DNA of 64,000 nucleotides. Origin: Pyruvatibacter mobilis (GTDB taxonomy: Bacteria > Pseudomonadota > Alphaproteobacteria > CGMCC-115125). This document shows, in pieces, positions 47,264 through 58,564 of this stretch. The notes under the pieces were generated by a model that worked only from the letters and a program-made list of their open reading frames with translations, ran no database searches and had not been told where the DNA came from. A program made the translations under genes and the position numbers. Within the stretch, counting starts at the first letter, position 1; each line of letters begins with the position of its first letter. The stretch spans positions 2,831,501 through 2,895,500 of the forward strand of contig NZ_CP051630.1 of NCBI RefSeq assembly GCF_012848855.1. Reading direction: 5' to 3'.

Positions 47264-47577
47264 GGACACTCCAATTCGGTTGGGACGCTTATGTGCGGCG
47301 CAACATATATTTCGGATATATGTCTCGTGTCGGAAATATATCCCGATATATATCGCCGCCTGTGTCGGGGTTCGGCTGACTTCCTATCCGCGTGCGCCAG
47401 CGCCTGCAAGAGATGATCTGTCCCCGGTCTCCCGGGCTGCTCTCGCGCCGGCCAAATTGACGGGAGCGCCGGGCGTTCCTAGATTCCCGCATGGCGCGAA
47501 ACCGCGCCGCCTTTCCGCCCCGCCCGGGCCCTTCCGGCTGCGGGCAACCGGTTTTCGTTTCGGAGACGGCACCACGC
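47264..47577. promoter_or_regulatory. Divergent rph/hrcA control region with two AT-rich dyads
   Basis: This 314-base region is the only space between rph and hrcA. It holds ACATATAT (47303-47310), TTCGG, ATATATGT (47316-47323): a perfect 8-bp dyad. A second dyad, ATATAT (47336-47341), CCCG, ATATAT (47346-47351), follows 13 bases later. Both are framed by GCGGCG (47295-47300) and CGCCGC (47354-47359). They stand out in GC-rich DNA. No CIRCE element (the HrcA site) is present. The factor that reads them is unknown. Confidence 0.6.
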
Positions 47578-48666
47578 ATGGCTGATGGCCCCAACACATT
47601 GCTGGAACTGAACCAGCGGTCTCGGGACGTGTTCCGGCAGCTGGTGGAAACCTATCTTGAGACCGGCGACCCGGTGGGGTCGCGGACCCTGTCCAAAGCG
47701 GCGACGGTCTCCCTGTCGCCGGCCTCGATCCGCAATGTGATGGCGGATCTGGAGGAGCTGGGCCTGCTGACCTCGCCGCACACCTCCGCCGGGCGCATGC
47801 CGACGGAAGCCGGCCTGCGGCTGTTCGTCGACGCGCTGCTGCAGGTGGGCGATCTCACCGAGGAAGAGCGGGCGGGCATCGAGGCGCAGCTGTCGGGCTC
47901 CAACCAGCCGGTGGACGACGCGCTCGCCCATGTGTCGCAGACGCTCTCCGGCCTGTCCCATTGCGCAGGCCTCGTGGTGGCACCGAAGCGCGAGGCACGG
48001 CTGAAGCAGCTTGAATTCGTGCCGGTGTCGCCGGGGCGGACGCTGGCCGTCGTCGTCTTTGAGGACGGCATGGTGGAAAACCGCATCATCGACACGCCGC
48101 CGGACATGCCGGTCTCCTCGCTGACCATCGCCGCCAACTACCTCAATGCGCGCCTCAAGGGAAAAAGCTTCAGCGACGCGCAGCGCCAGGTGCGCGAGGA
48201 AATCGCCGCCCGCAAGGCGGAGCTTGATGAACTCACCACGCAGATCGTCGAGGCAGGCCTTGCGGTGTGGTCGGGGACCGGGCAGGGGAAGACCTCCGCC
48301 GGGACCGGGAGCGGAGCTGCCGGCCGGTCGCTGATCGTGCGCGGGCGCGGCAATCTGCTGGAGGATGTGCAGGCGCTGGAGGACCTTGAACGGGTGCGGC
48401 GGCTGTTCGACGACCTTGAAACCAAGCAGGAACTGCTGGAGCTGCTGTCGCTGGCAGAGAACGCCGACGGCGTGCGCATCTTCATCGGCTCGGAAACCAA
48501 GTTGTTCTCGCTGTCGGGCTCCTCGGTCATCGTCTCGCCCTACACCAATGCGGACAACCAGATTGTCGGCGTCCTTGGCGTTGTCGGCCCCACGCGCCTC
48601 AATTATGCCCGCGTCATACCCATGGTGGATTACACGGCCCGGCTGGTGACCCAGCTCGTCAGCTAA
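47578..48666 (+). CDS. hrcA: Heat-inducible transcription repressor HrcA
   Basis: This 362-residue repressor has an N-terminal winged helix ([29 protein letters not shown], in outline; about 10-80) and a GAF-like dimer domain. It includes [19 protein letters not shown], a family signature. In alphaproteobacteria HrcA represses groESL through a CIRCE element. I saw no CIRCE in this window, so its target is elsewhere. I chose ATG 47578 because the family N-terminus begins there. Confidence 0.96.
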   Translation: MADGPNTLLELNQRSRDVFRQLVETYLETGDPVGSRTLSKAATVSLSPASIRNVMADLEELGLLTSPHTSAGRMPTEAGLRLFVDALLQVGDLTEEERAGIEAQLSGSNQPVDDALAHVSQTLSGLSHCAGLVVAPKREARLKQLEFVPVSPGRTLAVVVFEDGMVENRIIDTPPDMPVSSLTIAANYLNARLKGKSFSDAQRQVREEIAARKAELDELTTQIVEAGLAVWSGTGQGKTSAGTGSGAAGRSLIVRGRGNLLEDVQALEDLERVRRLFDDLETKQELLELLSLAENADGVRIFIGSETKLFSLSGSSVIVSPYTNADNQIVGVLGVVGPTRLNYARVIPMVDYTARLVTQLVS

Positions 48667-48835
48667 CGCAACATGTCCGTCCGCTGCCTCCCGGCGCACG
48701 GGTTGCGTGCGGAACAGGGCTGCCTAAATGGTTCACAGCCGCCTGCCGCTGGCGTACAAGCGGCGCAGACCGGAGGCGCCGCCATCAGGCAGGCTGCCTC
48801 CGCCCCTTCCCGATCTTTTGCATGGTGATGTTCAA

Positions 48836-49609
48836 ATGAGTGATCCGAAAGACCAGGCCCAGCCCGAAACCCCCGCTGACGAGGGTGCCGCGCAGGACGC
48901 TGCTGCCGAGGGCACTCCCTGGGACGCACCGGCCGATGGCGCCGATGCGGGAGAGGTCACCGACGCGGCCACAGGCCCCGAGGCCCGCATTGCCGAGCTG
49001 GAAGCCGAAGTGGCCGACCTCAAGGACCGTCTGCTGCGCGCGGTGGCGGATGCGGAGAACACCCGCAAGCGCGCTGAACGCGACAAGCAGGATGCGGGCA
49101 AATACGCCATGACGAGCTTTGCCCGCGACATCCTCTCGGTGGGCGACAACATGCGCCGCGCCATCGACACCCTGTCGGACGAGGACCGCCAGGGCGTACC
49201 CGAGCCTGTCCGCAATCTCATCGAGGGCGTTGAAATGACCGAGCGGGAATTCCTCTCGGTGATGGAGCGCCACGGGGTGAAGCCGATCAACCCGCATGGG
49301 GAAAAATTCGACCCCAATCTGCACCAGGCCATGTTCGAGGTGCCGGACCCCTCCAAGCCCTCCGGCACGGTGATGGAAGTGGTCGCCACCGGCTACATCA
49401 TCGGCGACCGCCTGCTGCGCCCGGCCATGGTCGGCGTCTCCAAGGGCGGCCCGGCCGCCGCCGCAGCGCCCGCTGCTGACGCCGCATCCGCTTCCGAGGC
49501 AAATGGCGAAGCCGGCGGCACCGAAGGCGGCACGGGCGACAGCTCGGGTGGCGGTGCAAGCGACGGTGGCAAGCCCAATCCCGGCGCCACCATCGACACC
49601 AAGGCCTGA
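48836..49609 (+). CDS. grpE: Nucleotide exchange factor GrpE
   Basis: This 257-residue cochaperone releases ADP from DnaK. A long coiled coil (about 45-100, [25 protein letters not shown] in outline) leads into the beta-wing domain with [17 protein letters not shown] and [27 protein letters not shown]. The N-terminus (1-45) and the Gly/Ala/Ser-rich C-terminus (after about 205) are disordered. It is in the usual place after hrcA, but dnaK, normally close, lies 4.4 kb away. Confidence 0.97.
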   Translation: MSDPKDQAQPETPADEGAAQDAAAEGTPWDAPADGADAGEVTDAATGPEARIAELEAEVADLKDRLLRAVADAENTRKRAERDKQDAGKYAMTSFARDILSVGDNMRRAIDTLSDEDRQGVPEPVRNLIEGVEMTEREFLSVMERHGVKPINPHGEKFDPNLHQAMFEVPDPSKPSGTVMEVVATGYIIGDRLLRPAMVGVSKGGPAAAAAPAADAASASEANGEAGGTEGGTGDSSGGGASDGGKPNPGATIDTKA

Positions 49610-49612
49610 GCC

Positions 49613-50827
49613 CTACAGCACCTGAAGACGCTCCCCGGCATTCGCAAGCGTTATGTTGCGGAAGTCGGCTGTGCCGGGGATGCGCTGGAACAGGCTGTTG
49701 GCGATGAACCAGACGCGGACGATGCGTTCCGGCGGCTCGCCCATATAGCGAGCATAATCCGCGTGCAGATTGCGGCGCTCGGATAGCCAGGTCTTCAGAT
49801 CCTGCTCGCCTGAACGGATCACCACATGGAACTCGCGGTCCTTCCAGGTGGGCAGCGGGCACCAATAGGCGGTGCCCACCGGCAGTTCACGGCTCCAGTA
49901 ATAGGTGATGTCGCGGCCGTTCTCGAACTCCACCGCAATCGAGATGTAGTCGTGGCTGGCCGCCGTATCCTCCGGCAGGGCGGAGGGGATGGCATCCACT
50001 TTCCAGTCCCAGCTGATTTCCGTGTCGGGCGTCAGCGCAAAGGGCGTTTCCTTCTGCAGAATGCCGACATTCTGATCCGTGTGGCAGTGGATGCAGGCAT
50101 GGCCTTCCCCGCCAGCCGCACCGGCCACACCAGTCCCATCACTCGCACCAGACGTGCCAAACTGCTCCGTATAGATATTATTCTGTCCGAGGAACCACAG
50201 GGGCTTCCAGCCTTCGGGCGGCACATCCGGATTTTCCAGCCTGTCACGCTCCAAAGCCACCAGTCCATTGACGTCACCGGCGGCGGCCATGGCGGCCAGC
50301 CCTGAGGCTGCATCCTTGCGCCAGCGGATTGCCAGCACGGTGAAGTCGCCGTCCGCGCCTGCATAGGCGTTGAGGTCCGGCATCATCCTTCCCTGCCTGT
50401 CGGAGAACTGGCCGGGGAACTGCCCGCCGAGATACAGCCTGCCGCCGGTCGCATCCGTGCCGTGCGCCGTCACGGTCATCGTCTCGCGGGTGCCGTTGAA
50501 CACCTCGCCCGTTTCGCCGATCCGGCCCCAGACCTGGAATTGCGGCCCCACCCAGATATCAAGCCCGCGGCTCAGCCACAGGCGGCCAACGGACAGAAGC
50601 GTCACCTCGTCGCCGTCCGCCAGCACCATGTCTGTCGAGGTCCAGGGCATGCGGCTGGGCGGCAGGTCGATGAACGCGGCCTCCGCGATATGCGCTGCCG
50701 CTGCATCGATCAACGACTGCGCGCCTGCCCGGAAATCATCCGCGGATAGAGGCGGTGCCGCCTTGCCGTGCTGTTGCACATAGCGCCAACGTTTTAACGC
50801 CACCGCCAGCTCATGCGCGATGCCCAT
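49613..50827 (-). CDS. DUF3047-like protein with an embedded CxxCH motif
   Basis: This 404-residue protein has no signal peptide. The first half (about 60-170) has a beta-rich segment (GPQFQVWGRIGETGEVFNGT, LYLGGQFPGQFSD, DGDFTVLAIRWR) that loosely recalls galactose-binding lectin-like domains. A Gly-rich stretch then carries HACIHCHTDQNV, a CxxCH motif (about 244-248), the c-type heme pattern. The last third (about 265-400) matches DUF3047: ISWDWKVDAIP, HDYISIAVEFENGRDITYYWS, VGTAYWCPLPTWKDREFHVV and RNLHADYARYMGEPPERIV. Heme attachment would require export, for which there is no evidence. Function is unknown. Confidence 0.75.
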   Translation of the reverse strand: MGIAHELAVALKRWRYVQQHGKAAPPLSADDFRAGAQSLIDAAAAHIAEAAFIDLPPSRMPWTSTDMVLADGDEVTLLSVGRLWLSRGLDIWVGPQFQVWGRIGETGEVFNGTRETMTVTAHGTDATGGRLYLGGQFPGQFSDRQGRMMPDLNAYAGADGDFTVLAIRWRKDAASGLAAMAAAGDVNGLVALERDRLENPDVPPEGWKPLWFLGQNNIYTEQFGTSGASDGTGVAGAAGGEGHACIHCHTDQNVGILQKETPFALTPDTEISWDWKVDAIPSALPEDTAASHDYISIAVEFENGRDITYYWSRELPVGTAYWCPLPTWKDREFHVVIRSGEQDLKTWLSERRNLHADYARYMGEPPERIVRVWFIANSLFQRIPGTADFRNITLANAGERLQVL

Positions 50828-50975
50828 TGAGGCCTCCCATGAAAATCACATTTGGGACCGAGGCTAACGGACAGTCTGGCCCTTTGCACTTATGTGGCGA
50901 GCCCGACTCGGCTTTTTATGCGAATTCGGACAGGATTGGCGCTCAACCTTGCGCCCTTCTACCGCGAATCGTCCC

Positions 50976-53060
50976 ATGCCCCTTGGAAACCTCACCGACT
51001 GCGAAAAAGAACTCGTCCGCTGTACCCGGGAAGGGGAGATTTTCTCTTTTGAGCATTGGGCTGACGGGGAAGGCCTCACCGGGCAGGCGCGGGACGCGGC
51101 CAGGTCGGTGGACGGCGCCGTCATCGCGACCCTGCTGCGGGGCGATTTATGCCTTTCAGGCGCAGCGCCGATCTGTCCCCACCCACGGGGGCTGCGCGCC
51201 GTGGGTATTGCCCTGCCCGGCGGGCTTGATATTGCCCTCATGGCCCTGGTTGCACCGATTGAGCTGACGGACTGTGAAATCCATGAGCTGTATGCGGACA
51301 GCGCGCGTATCCACGGGGATTTAAGCCTTGATACTTGCACCATTGCGACCGGCGTAAATTTGGTAGACGCCTGCATAGACGGGTCGTTGATGATGTATGG
51401 AACGCGGCTCGGCGCCCCCAGTGCCCTCCACGGTTTGCGCGCGGACGGGCTGACCGTCAAAGGAAGTGTCTTACTTACCACTTCGCCTGTGGGCCGCCGT
51501 TTTGAAGCAGACGGATGGGAGGCAATTCGTCTGCTGGGGGCTAGCATTGGTGGCGTTCTTGATTTACAGAGCGCGCGCATTGGCAGACCTAATGCGGATC
51601 GGGCGCTCAATGCCGCCAGACTGGCCGTCGGGGGGGATGTCTTTCTCAAGACCTCGTCTGACGGCACGCGCTTTGAGGCAGAGGGGCGAGAAGCAGTATG
51701 TCTGGTCGGAGCCACCATCGACGGTAGTCTTGAATGCCAGGGCGCGCGGCTTGGCGGGCCAATGGCCCAGGTCGGACTTATTGCCGATCGGCTGATCGTT
51801 AAGGGAAGTGTCTTTCTCAATACCTCATCTGACGGTGTGCGCTTTGAGGCAGAGGGACGAGAAGCGGTCCGTCTGCCGGGGGCCACTATTGAAAGGCAGC
51901 TTACCTTGCAGGGTGCCCGACTCGGCGGGCAAAATGCGGAAGGCGGGCTCACTGCCGACGGGCTGACTGTCAAGGGAGATGTCTTTCTCGCCCACGCGCC
52001 TGACGGCACATGCTTTGAGGCAGAGGGGCGGAACGCGGTCCGACTGCAGGGCGCCACCATCGCAGGCCAATTTGGATTAGTTGGTGCCAATCTCACCACG
52101 ACAAAAGGCAAATGGCTTGACCTTTCAGACACCCACTTATCCGGACCGTTCATCGCACGATCTAACCGATTTTCTGGAGAAGATGGTTGCGTCGATCTTA
52201 CCGGCGCTCATGTCCATGAACTTGCTGACCAAAGAGACGGCTGGCCGAACGGCAAATCACTCAGGCTTGATGGTCTTGTGTATCGACGGTTCGCAAATTG
52301 CGAATACGGCTTTCGCAAGCACTGGATTGGCCAACAGGTGCCGGAACACCTAGGGCAACGGCCCAACTCTGGCGGACGTTATGACCTTCGGCCACAACCT
52401 TTTGAGCAATGTGCCTCGGTGCTGAGGGCAATGGGTCACCCGATCGATGCGAGCCGCATTCTGATCGACAAGCAGCGCAAGTTGCAGGAAAAACGGCTCG
52501 CAGAACTGAGGACGTTCGATCTTGTAACAGAACTCTGGCAAACCTTTCTCTCTTCCAACCCAAGGGCCTCTCTCAATAGCTTGATCCGTATACGTCGTAA
52601 CTGGCCCGCAACCCGACTCTTTGGACGGTGGCTCTGGCATCTGATACTCGGACTAACGACATCCTTTGGATTCCGGCGCGGACTGCCGGTGGTCTGGTTT
52701 CTCGGGCTCGTCCTTCTGGGGTGGCCACTATATGAATTGGCCCATGCCAATCGGATCATGGTCCCAAGCCAGCCAATTGTGCTGATGAGCAAGGCTTACA
52801 ACGCCGATGACCCAAAGTTGCCGGACGGCTATCCCGAGTTTCACAGCCTCGCTTACTCTTTTGATGTCGCCCTACCTCTAATTGATCTCTACCAGGAACC
52901 TTTCTGGCAACCAGCGGGCAATATCGGCGAGTTTTCGAAAGGTCCGGCTTGGCTCACTGGTGGCACAGTGCGGTTTCTTCACATCCTTCACATCATTCTA
53001 GGCTGGGGATTTGCATCCCTGCTCGTTGCCGGTCTGGCCGGGCTCATCCGGCAGGATTGA
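50976..53060 (+). CDS. Membrane protein with four 57-residue beta-solenoid-type repeats
   Basis: This 694-residue protein has an N-terminal variable region, then four tandem 57-residue repeats at about 156-380. Each carries ADGLTVKGSVFL, FEAEGREAVRL, GATI-x-G and LQGARLGG in order. A hydrophilic region follows with EQCASVLRAMGHPIDASRILIDKQRKLQEKR, and two to three membrane helices near the C-terminus (about 565-590 and 665-690). The layout resembles large actinobacterial proteins annotated as membrane-associated oxidoreductases, without oxidoreductase motifs. I chose ATG 50976. The 3' end overlaps convergent alkB by 17 bases. The DNA is less GC-rich than its neighbours. Confidence 0.82.
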   Translation: MPLGNLTDCEKELVRCTREGEIFSFEHWADGEGLTGQARDAARSVDGAVIATLLRGDLCLSGAAPICPHPRGLRAVGIALPGGLDIALMALVAPIELTDCEIHELYADSARIHGDLSLDTCTIATGVNLVDACIDGSLMMYGTRLGAPSALHGLRADGLTVKGSVLLTTSPVGRRFEADGWEAIRLLGASIGGVLDLQSARIGRPNADRALNAARLAVGGDVFLKTSSDGTRFEAEGREAVCLVGATIDGSLECQGARLGGPMAQVGLIADRLIVKGSVFLNTSSDGVRFEAEGREAVRLPGATIERQLTLQGARLGGQNAEGGLTADGLTVKGDVFLAHAPDGTCFEAEGRNAVRLQGATIAGQFGLVGANLTTTKGKWLDLSDTHLSGPFIARSNRFSGEDGCVDLTGAHVHELADQRDGWPNGKSLRLDGLVYRRFANCEYGFRKHWIGQQVPEHLGQRPNSGGRYDLRPQPFEQCASVLRAMGHPIDASRILIDKQRKLQEKRLAELRTFDLVTELWQTFLSSNPRASLNSLIRIRRNWPATRLFGRWLWHLILGLTTSFGFRRGLPVVWFLGLVLLGWPLYELAHANRIMVPSQPIVLMSKAYNADDPKLPDGYPEFHSLAYSFDVALPLIDLYQEPFWQPAGNIGEFSKGPAWLTGGTVRFLHILHIILGWGFASLLVAGLAGLIRQD
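51441..52124 (+). repeat. Four 171-bp direct repeats inside the membrane-protein gene
   Basis: Repeat units begin at 51441, 51612, 51783 and 51954, exactly 171 bases apart each time. Copies two to four share long near-identical stretches such as GTCTTTCTC and TTTGAGGCAGAGG. The units keep the reading frame (57 codons). The precise period points to recent unequal recombination. Confidence 0.85.
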
Positions 53061-53769
53061 CCCGCCTCAGGGTCAGGTTCAGCCTTCCGCCATCTCTCAG
53101 CAGGGTCGAGGTGCCCGGCAGGATGCGGTCGATGCCGTGATAGGCAAGGCGGTTGTCACCACCCAGCAGCAGCACGTCGCCGGAATGGAGGCGAAAGCTC
53201 TTGGTCCTGTCGCAGCGCTCAAGGCCGCCCAGGCGGAACGTCGCCGTGTCGCCGAGGGAGACCGAGAGGACGGGGGCGTCGCGGGCCTCCTCGTCCTCAT
53301 CCCGGTGCAGGCCCATGCGGGCCTTGTCCGCGTAGTAATTCACCAGGCAGCACTCCGGCGGGGCGGGATAGGCCGTGACCTCGTCCCACAGGGCGAGCAG
53401 GGTTTCGGGGATCTGCGGCCAGGGCCTGCCCGTGACCGGGTGGGTTGTCTCATAGCGGTAGCCGTCCCTGTCCGACACCCAGCCCAGGGGCCCGCAATTG
53501 GTCATCCGCACGGTCCATTCCTTGCCGGTGCGTGGCATGGTGGGCGTATAGAGGGGGGCTTCGTCGGCGATCCGGCGTATGTCCGCCAGCAGTGCCTGTT
53601 GGGCCTCCGCCGGCAGGCGCTGCGGCAGCAGGGTCACACCGGGCGCGATGTCGACCGTCGTGGCCGTGACGGGGGCAGGCCCCGAAGCAGCGTTCCCTGA
53701 TTCCGGGTCTCTGGACGTCGGGTCACTGGATGTCGGGGAATTGGCGCCGGTTTCGCGGGTCATTAGCAC
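53044..53769 (-). CDS. alkB: AlkB-type 2-oxoglutarate/Fe(II)-dependent DNA dealkylase
   Basis: This 241-residue dioxygenase repairs alkylated bases (1-methyladenine, 3-methylcytosine). It has the NYYADKARMGLHRDEDE metal site (H-x-D), the distal His in LAYHGIDRILPG, and the closing RLNLTLRRVNPAG with the 2-oxoglutarate Arg residues. It lies opposite dnaK in a divergent arrangement. No ada gene is present, and no LexA-type site was seen before it. Confidence 0.93.
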   Translation of the reverse strand: MLMTRETGANSPTSSDPTSRDPESGNAASGPAPVTATTVDIAPGVTLLPQRLPAEAQQALLADIRRIADEAPLYTPTMPRTGKEWTVRMTNCGPLGWVSDRDGYRYETTHPVTGRPWPQIPETLLALWDEVTAYPAPPECCLVNYYADKARMGLHRDEDEEARDAPVLSVSLGDTATFRLGGLERCDRTKSFRLHSGDVLLLGGDNRLAYHGIDRILPGTSTLLRDGGRLNLTLRRVNPAG

Positions 53770-54016
53770 ACTTAAATTATGGAAAATCCGCTGCCGCAGT
53801 GTTGCGGTGCGGTACCGCCCTACATATATAACTCGCGTATCCGGCGGGTCCTTATGGACACGCCAAACCCTGGTTCATCACGAGGGGACCAATCGGGGCC
53901 TAACGCTTTGGTCACAAAGCGCGTATAGGTGCCCGCAACTGAAGGATGCGACCCGGTGCTTGGGCTTCAAGGCCGGTTCATCCTGGTCCGCCTATAGAAA
54001 CGTGGAGACGCATTAA
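53770..54016. promoter_or_regulatory. Divergent alkB/dnaK control region
   Basis: These 247 bases include a perfect dyad CGCTTTG-GTCA-CAAAGCG (53904-53921) and an AT-rich element TACATATATAACTC near 53821. A spaced TTGCGG / CTACATAT pair could be a weak RpoH-type promoter for dnaK, although the match to the alphaproteobacterial heat-shock consensus is poor. There is no CIRCE element; a lone TTAGCAC half site near 53764 does not qualify. Confidence 0.45.
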
Positions 54017-55948
<1,932 letters not shown>

Positions 55949-55979
55949 CGCGCCGGCCGGCCCTTACAGACGAGCAGCG

Positions 55980-56018
55980 GCCCGGTGCAGCATGACTTGC
56001 CGCACCGGGCCTGTTTGT
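55980..56018 (+). terminator. Hairpin between dnaK and dnaJ
   Basis: GCCCGGTGC (55980-55988) pairs with GCACCGGGC (56002-56010), nine bp, followed by CTGTTTGT. The T run is weak, so it may only reduce dnaJ expression or stabilise the dnaK mRNA 3' end. Confidence 0.5.
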
Positions 56019-56067
56019 AGGGACGGCCACGTGTTCCGTATCCGGAAAATCACGCGGAAATCCAAAA

Positions 56068-57228
56068 ATGTCTAAGCGCGATTACTACGAAGTTCTGGGC
56101 GTGCCGCGCTCTGCCGATGACGCGGAGCTGAAGTCCGCCTATCGCAAGCTTGCCAAGAAGTTTCACCCGGACCAGAACCAGGGCGACCCGGAGGCCGAGG
56201 CCAAGTTCAAGGAGCTGAACGAAGCCTATGACGCCCTGAAGGACCCGCAGACGCGCTCTGCCTATGACCGGTTCGGCCACCAGGCATTCGAGAACGGCAG
56301 CCCCGGCGGGCCGGGCGGTCCCGGCTTCGGGCAAGACTTTGCGTCCTCCATGTCGGATATCTTCGATGATCTGTTCGGCGAGTTCATGGGCGGCCAGGGC
56401 GGCCCCCGGGGCGGTGGCAGGCGCGGCGGCGGCCGCACCCGCGGTGCTGATCTCCGCTACAACATGGAGATCAGCCTCAACGAAGCCTATGAGGGCAAGA
56501 CGGCGCAGATCCGTGTGCCGACAGCCGTCACCTGCGAAACCTGCTCGGGCTCCGGCGCCAAGCCGGGCACCCAGCCCACCACCTGCGGCATGTGTCATGG
56601 CACGGGCAAGGTGCGGGCGAGCCAGGGCTTTTTCACCGTCGAGCGCACCTGCCCCACATGCGGCGGCCGCGGCGAGGTGATCCAGGATCCGTGTCCGGAT
56701 TGTCACGGTGCTGGCCGGGTGGAAAAGGAGCGGACGCTCCAGGTCAACATCCCGTCCGGCGTCGAGGACGGCACGCGAATCCGGCTGGCCGGTGAAGGCG
56801 AAGCAGGCGCGCGCGGCGGGCCCGCGGGTGACCTTTACATCTTCCTGTCGATCAAGCCGCACCCGTTCTTCCAGCGCGACGGGGCGGACCTGTTCTGCCG
56901 CGTGCCGATCTCCATGCCGACGGCAGCGCTCGGCGGTGAGATCGAGGTGCCGTCGCTCAAGGGGGCGCGGGTAAAGGTAAAGGTTCCCGAAGGCACCCAG
57001 AGCGGCAAACAGTTCCGCCTCAAAGGCAAGGGCATGCCGGTGCTGCGCTCGTCACAGCACGGCGATCTTTACATCCAGGTGACGGTGGAAACGCCGATGA
57101 ACCTGACCAAGAAACAGCGCAAGCTGCTGGAGGAGTTCCACGGCGAATGCACCGACGAGACCAGCCCTGAATCAACAGGCTTCTTCGCCCGGGTGAAGGA
57201 TTTCCTCAACGGCGCCAACAGCGCCTAG
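56068..57228 (+). CDS. dnaJ: Chaperone DnaJ (Hsp40, type I)
   Basis: This 386-residue type I J-protein has the J domain with HPD ([15 protein letters not shown]), a Gly/Phe-rich region (about 75-120), four CxxCxGxG zinc repeats ([36 protein letters not shown]) and two C-terminal substrate domains. Its TAG stop is shared as CTAG with the convergent histidine kinase gene. Operon with dnaK. Confidence 0.98.
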   Translation: MSKRDYYEVLGVPRSADDAELKSAYRKLAKKFHPDQNQGDPEAEAKFKELNEAYDALKDPQTRSAYDRFGHQAFENGSPGGPGGPGFGQDFASSMSDIFDDLFGEFMGGQGGPRGGGRRGGGRTRGADLRYNMEISLNEAYEGKTAQIRVPTAVTCETCSGSGAKPGTQPTTCGMCHGTGKVRASQGFFTVERTCPTCGGRGEVIQDPCPDCHGAGRVEKERTLQVNIPSGVEDGTRIRLAGEGEAGARGGPAGDLYIFLSIKPHPFFQRDGADLFCRVPISMPTAALGGEIEVPSLKGARVKVKVPEGTQSGKQFRLKGKGMPVLRSSQHGDLYIQVTVETPMNLTKKQRKLLEEFHGECTDETSPESTGFFARVKDFLNGANSA

Positions 57229-58325
57229 GTCATGAACGCCGCGGCGGAGGCCGTGATCACCCGCTCCGGCGGCAGGGTCACGGTCACCCGCGTGCCTTCG
57301 CCGGGACGGCTCGCGATGTCCAGGCTGCCGCCATGGGCTTCCATGATGGCCCGCGACAGCGGCAGGCCGATGCCGGCCCCGTTGTGGTCGCGCTGGAGCG
57401 CGCTTTTTACCTCAGCGAAGCCTGACTGCACCCGGCGCAGGGCCGCTGCGTCCATCCCCTCGCCCGTATCCGCGACGACATATCCCGCACAGCCGTGGTC
57501 ACCTTCAAAGGTCGTGACATCCACCACGCCGCCGCTGGGTGTGTGGCGGATGGAATTGGCAATGAGGTTGATCAGCACCTGGCGGATCATCCGGCTGTCG
57601 ATCTGCACGTCCGTGTCCGCAGCACTTCCCGGCTGATAGATGAGATGCACCCCGGCGGCCCCGGCGCGGTCCTGAAGCATGCGGCAGGCGGCCTGACCGA
57701 TGTCGCCCATCACCTCTTCGGTGTAATGGGGCGTGAGATCGCCCGACTCGATACGGGTCAGGTCCAGCAGATCGTTGATGAGTTCCAGCAGATGCTGGCC
57801 GGACTGGTGGATGCTGGCGGTGTAATCATCATAGTGCCGGTCACCCAGCGGCCCGTAGGTTTCAAGCTGCATCAGCTCGGAGAAGCCGATGATGGCGTTG
57901 AGCGGCGTGCGCAGCTCATGGCTCATATGGGCAAGAAACCGCGTCTTGGCACGGTCCAGGTCCTCGGCCCGGCAGCGGGCCTCCTGCAATTCGGTGATCA
58001 TCTGCCGGTTGCGCTGAAGCTGGCTCTGCAGCTCCTTGTTGGCCCGGCGGCTTTCCCGTGCCGCTGCCTCAGATTCGATCCAGCGGCGCCAGGCAAACCA
58101 GGCAAAGCCGAGCCCCGCCACGAACATGGCGATAGGCAGCTCTTCCAGGTGCATGCCCACATCCTCGTGGCCGACGAATTCGTGCCAGCGATGCTCGAGG
58201 TTGAGAAAGGCGGAGACGATGAAGCCCAGTATGCCGATGGCAAGCGCAAGGGCGGCGTCGGCATAGGCGCGCGCGCCGGGGGTCGCGAAGTCGTCCCGCT
58301 TTTCCTCGTCTCCGCTCTGCGCCAC
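57225..58325 (-). CDS. Membrane-bound sensor histidine kinase (DivJ/PleC-type HisKA)
   Basis: This 366-residue orphan kinase has two membrane segments (about 20-40 and 65-82), a coiled coil (about 85-125) and a HisKA with phospho-acceptor His in [24 protein letters not shown] (about 135). This H-box is the DivJ/PleC/PdhS type. A HATPase domain ([43 protein letters not shown]) completes it. The periplasmic loop is only about 25 residues, so it may sense a membrane or cytosolic cue. No response regulator is adjacent. GTG start. Confidence 0.92.
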   Translation of the reverse strand: MAQSGDEEKRDDFATPGARAYADAALALAIGILGFIVSAFLNLEHRWHEFVGHEDVGMHLEELPIAMFVAGLGFAWFAWRRWIESEAAARESRRANKELQSQLQRNRQMITELQEARCRAEDLDRAKTRFLAHMSHELRTPLNAIIGFSELMQLETYGPLGDRHYDDYTASIHQSGQHLLELINDLLDLTRIESGDLTPHYTEEVMGDIGQAACRMLQDRAGAAGVHLIYQPGSAADTDVQIDSRMIRQVLINLIANSIRHTPSGGVVDVTTFEGDHGCAGYVVADTGEGMDAAALRRVQSGFAEVKSALQRDHNGAGIGLPLSRAIMEAHGGSLDIASRPGEGTRVTVTLPPERVITASAAAFMT

Positions 58326-58421
58326 GCACGGTCCCCCAAGAGACTTGATGTGTCTGTTCAGGGTCTGTCTTAGAGAGCGCGGCCAAATAAACCATTAAGC
58401 ATCGAACCAAAGCCGTCTCAG

Positions 58422-58449
58422 GTGCCGCACGGCGCAGCGCCTGCGGCAC
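58422..58449. other. Strong hairpin upstream of dapB
   Basis: GTGCCGCA (58422-58429) pairs with TGCGGCAC (58442-58449); inside it GGCG pairs with CGCC around a CAG loop with one bulged base. It lies in the 239-base gap between the kinase start and dapB, which holds no gene. A T4 run follows only after eight bases, so a terminator is not certain; it could be in the dapB leader. Confidence 0.5.
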
Positions 58450-58564
58450 GCGGCAGGTTTTGCGGTCGCGGTCCGGGCCTGTTACAACGCCTCGCTCCGA
58501 CAGACAGGCCAGTGCACCCTGACCCCTCCGGGTGCCGCTGGCCGCCCATTCATGGACAGATCCA

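Noticed and set aside
53764-53780. Possible CIRCE element before dnaK
   Set aside because: Only the half TTAGCAC is present; no GAGTGCTAA partner at nine bases.
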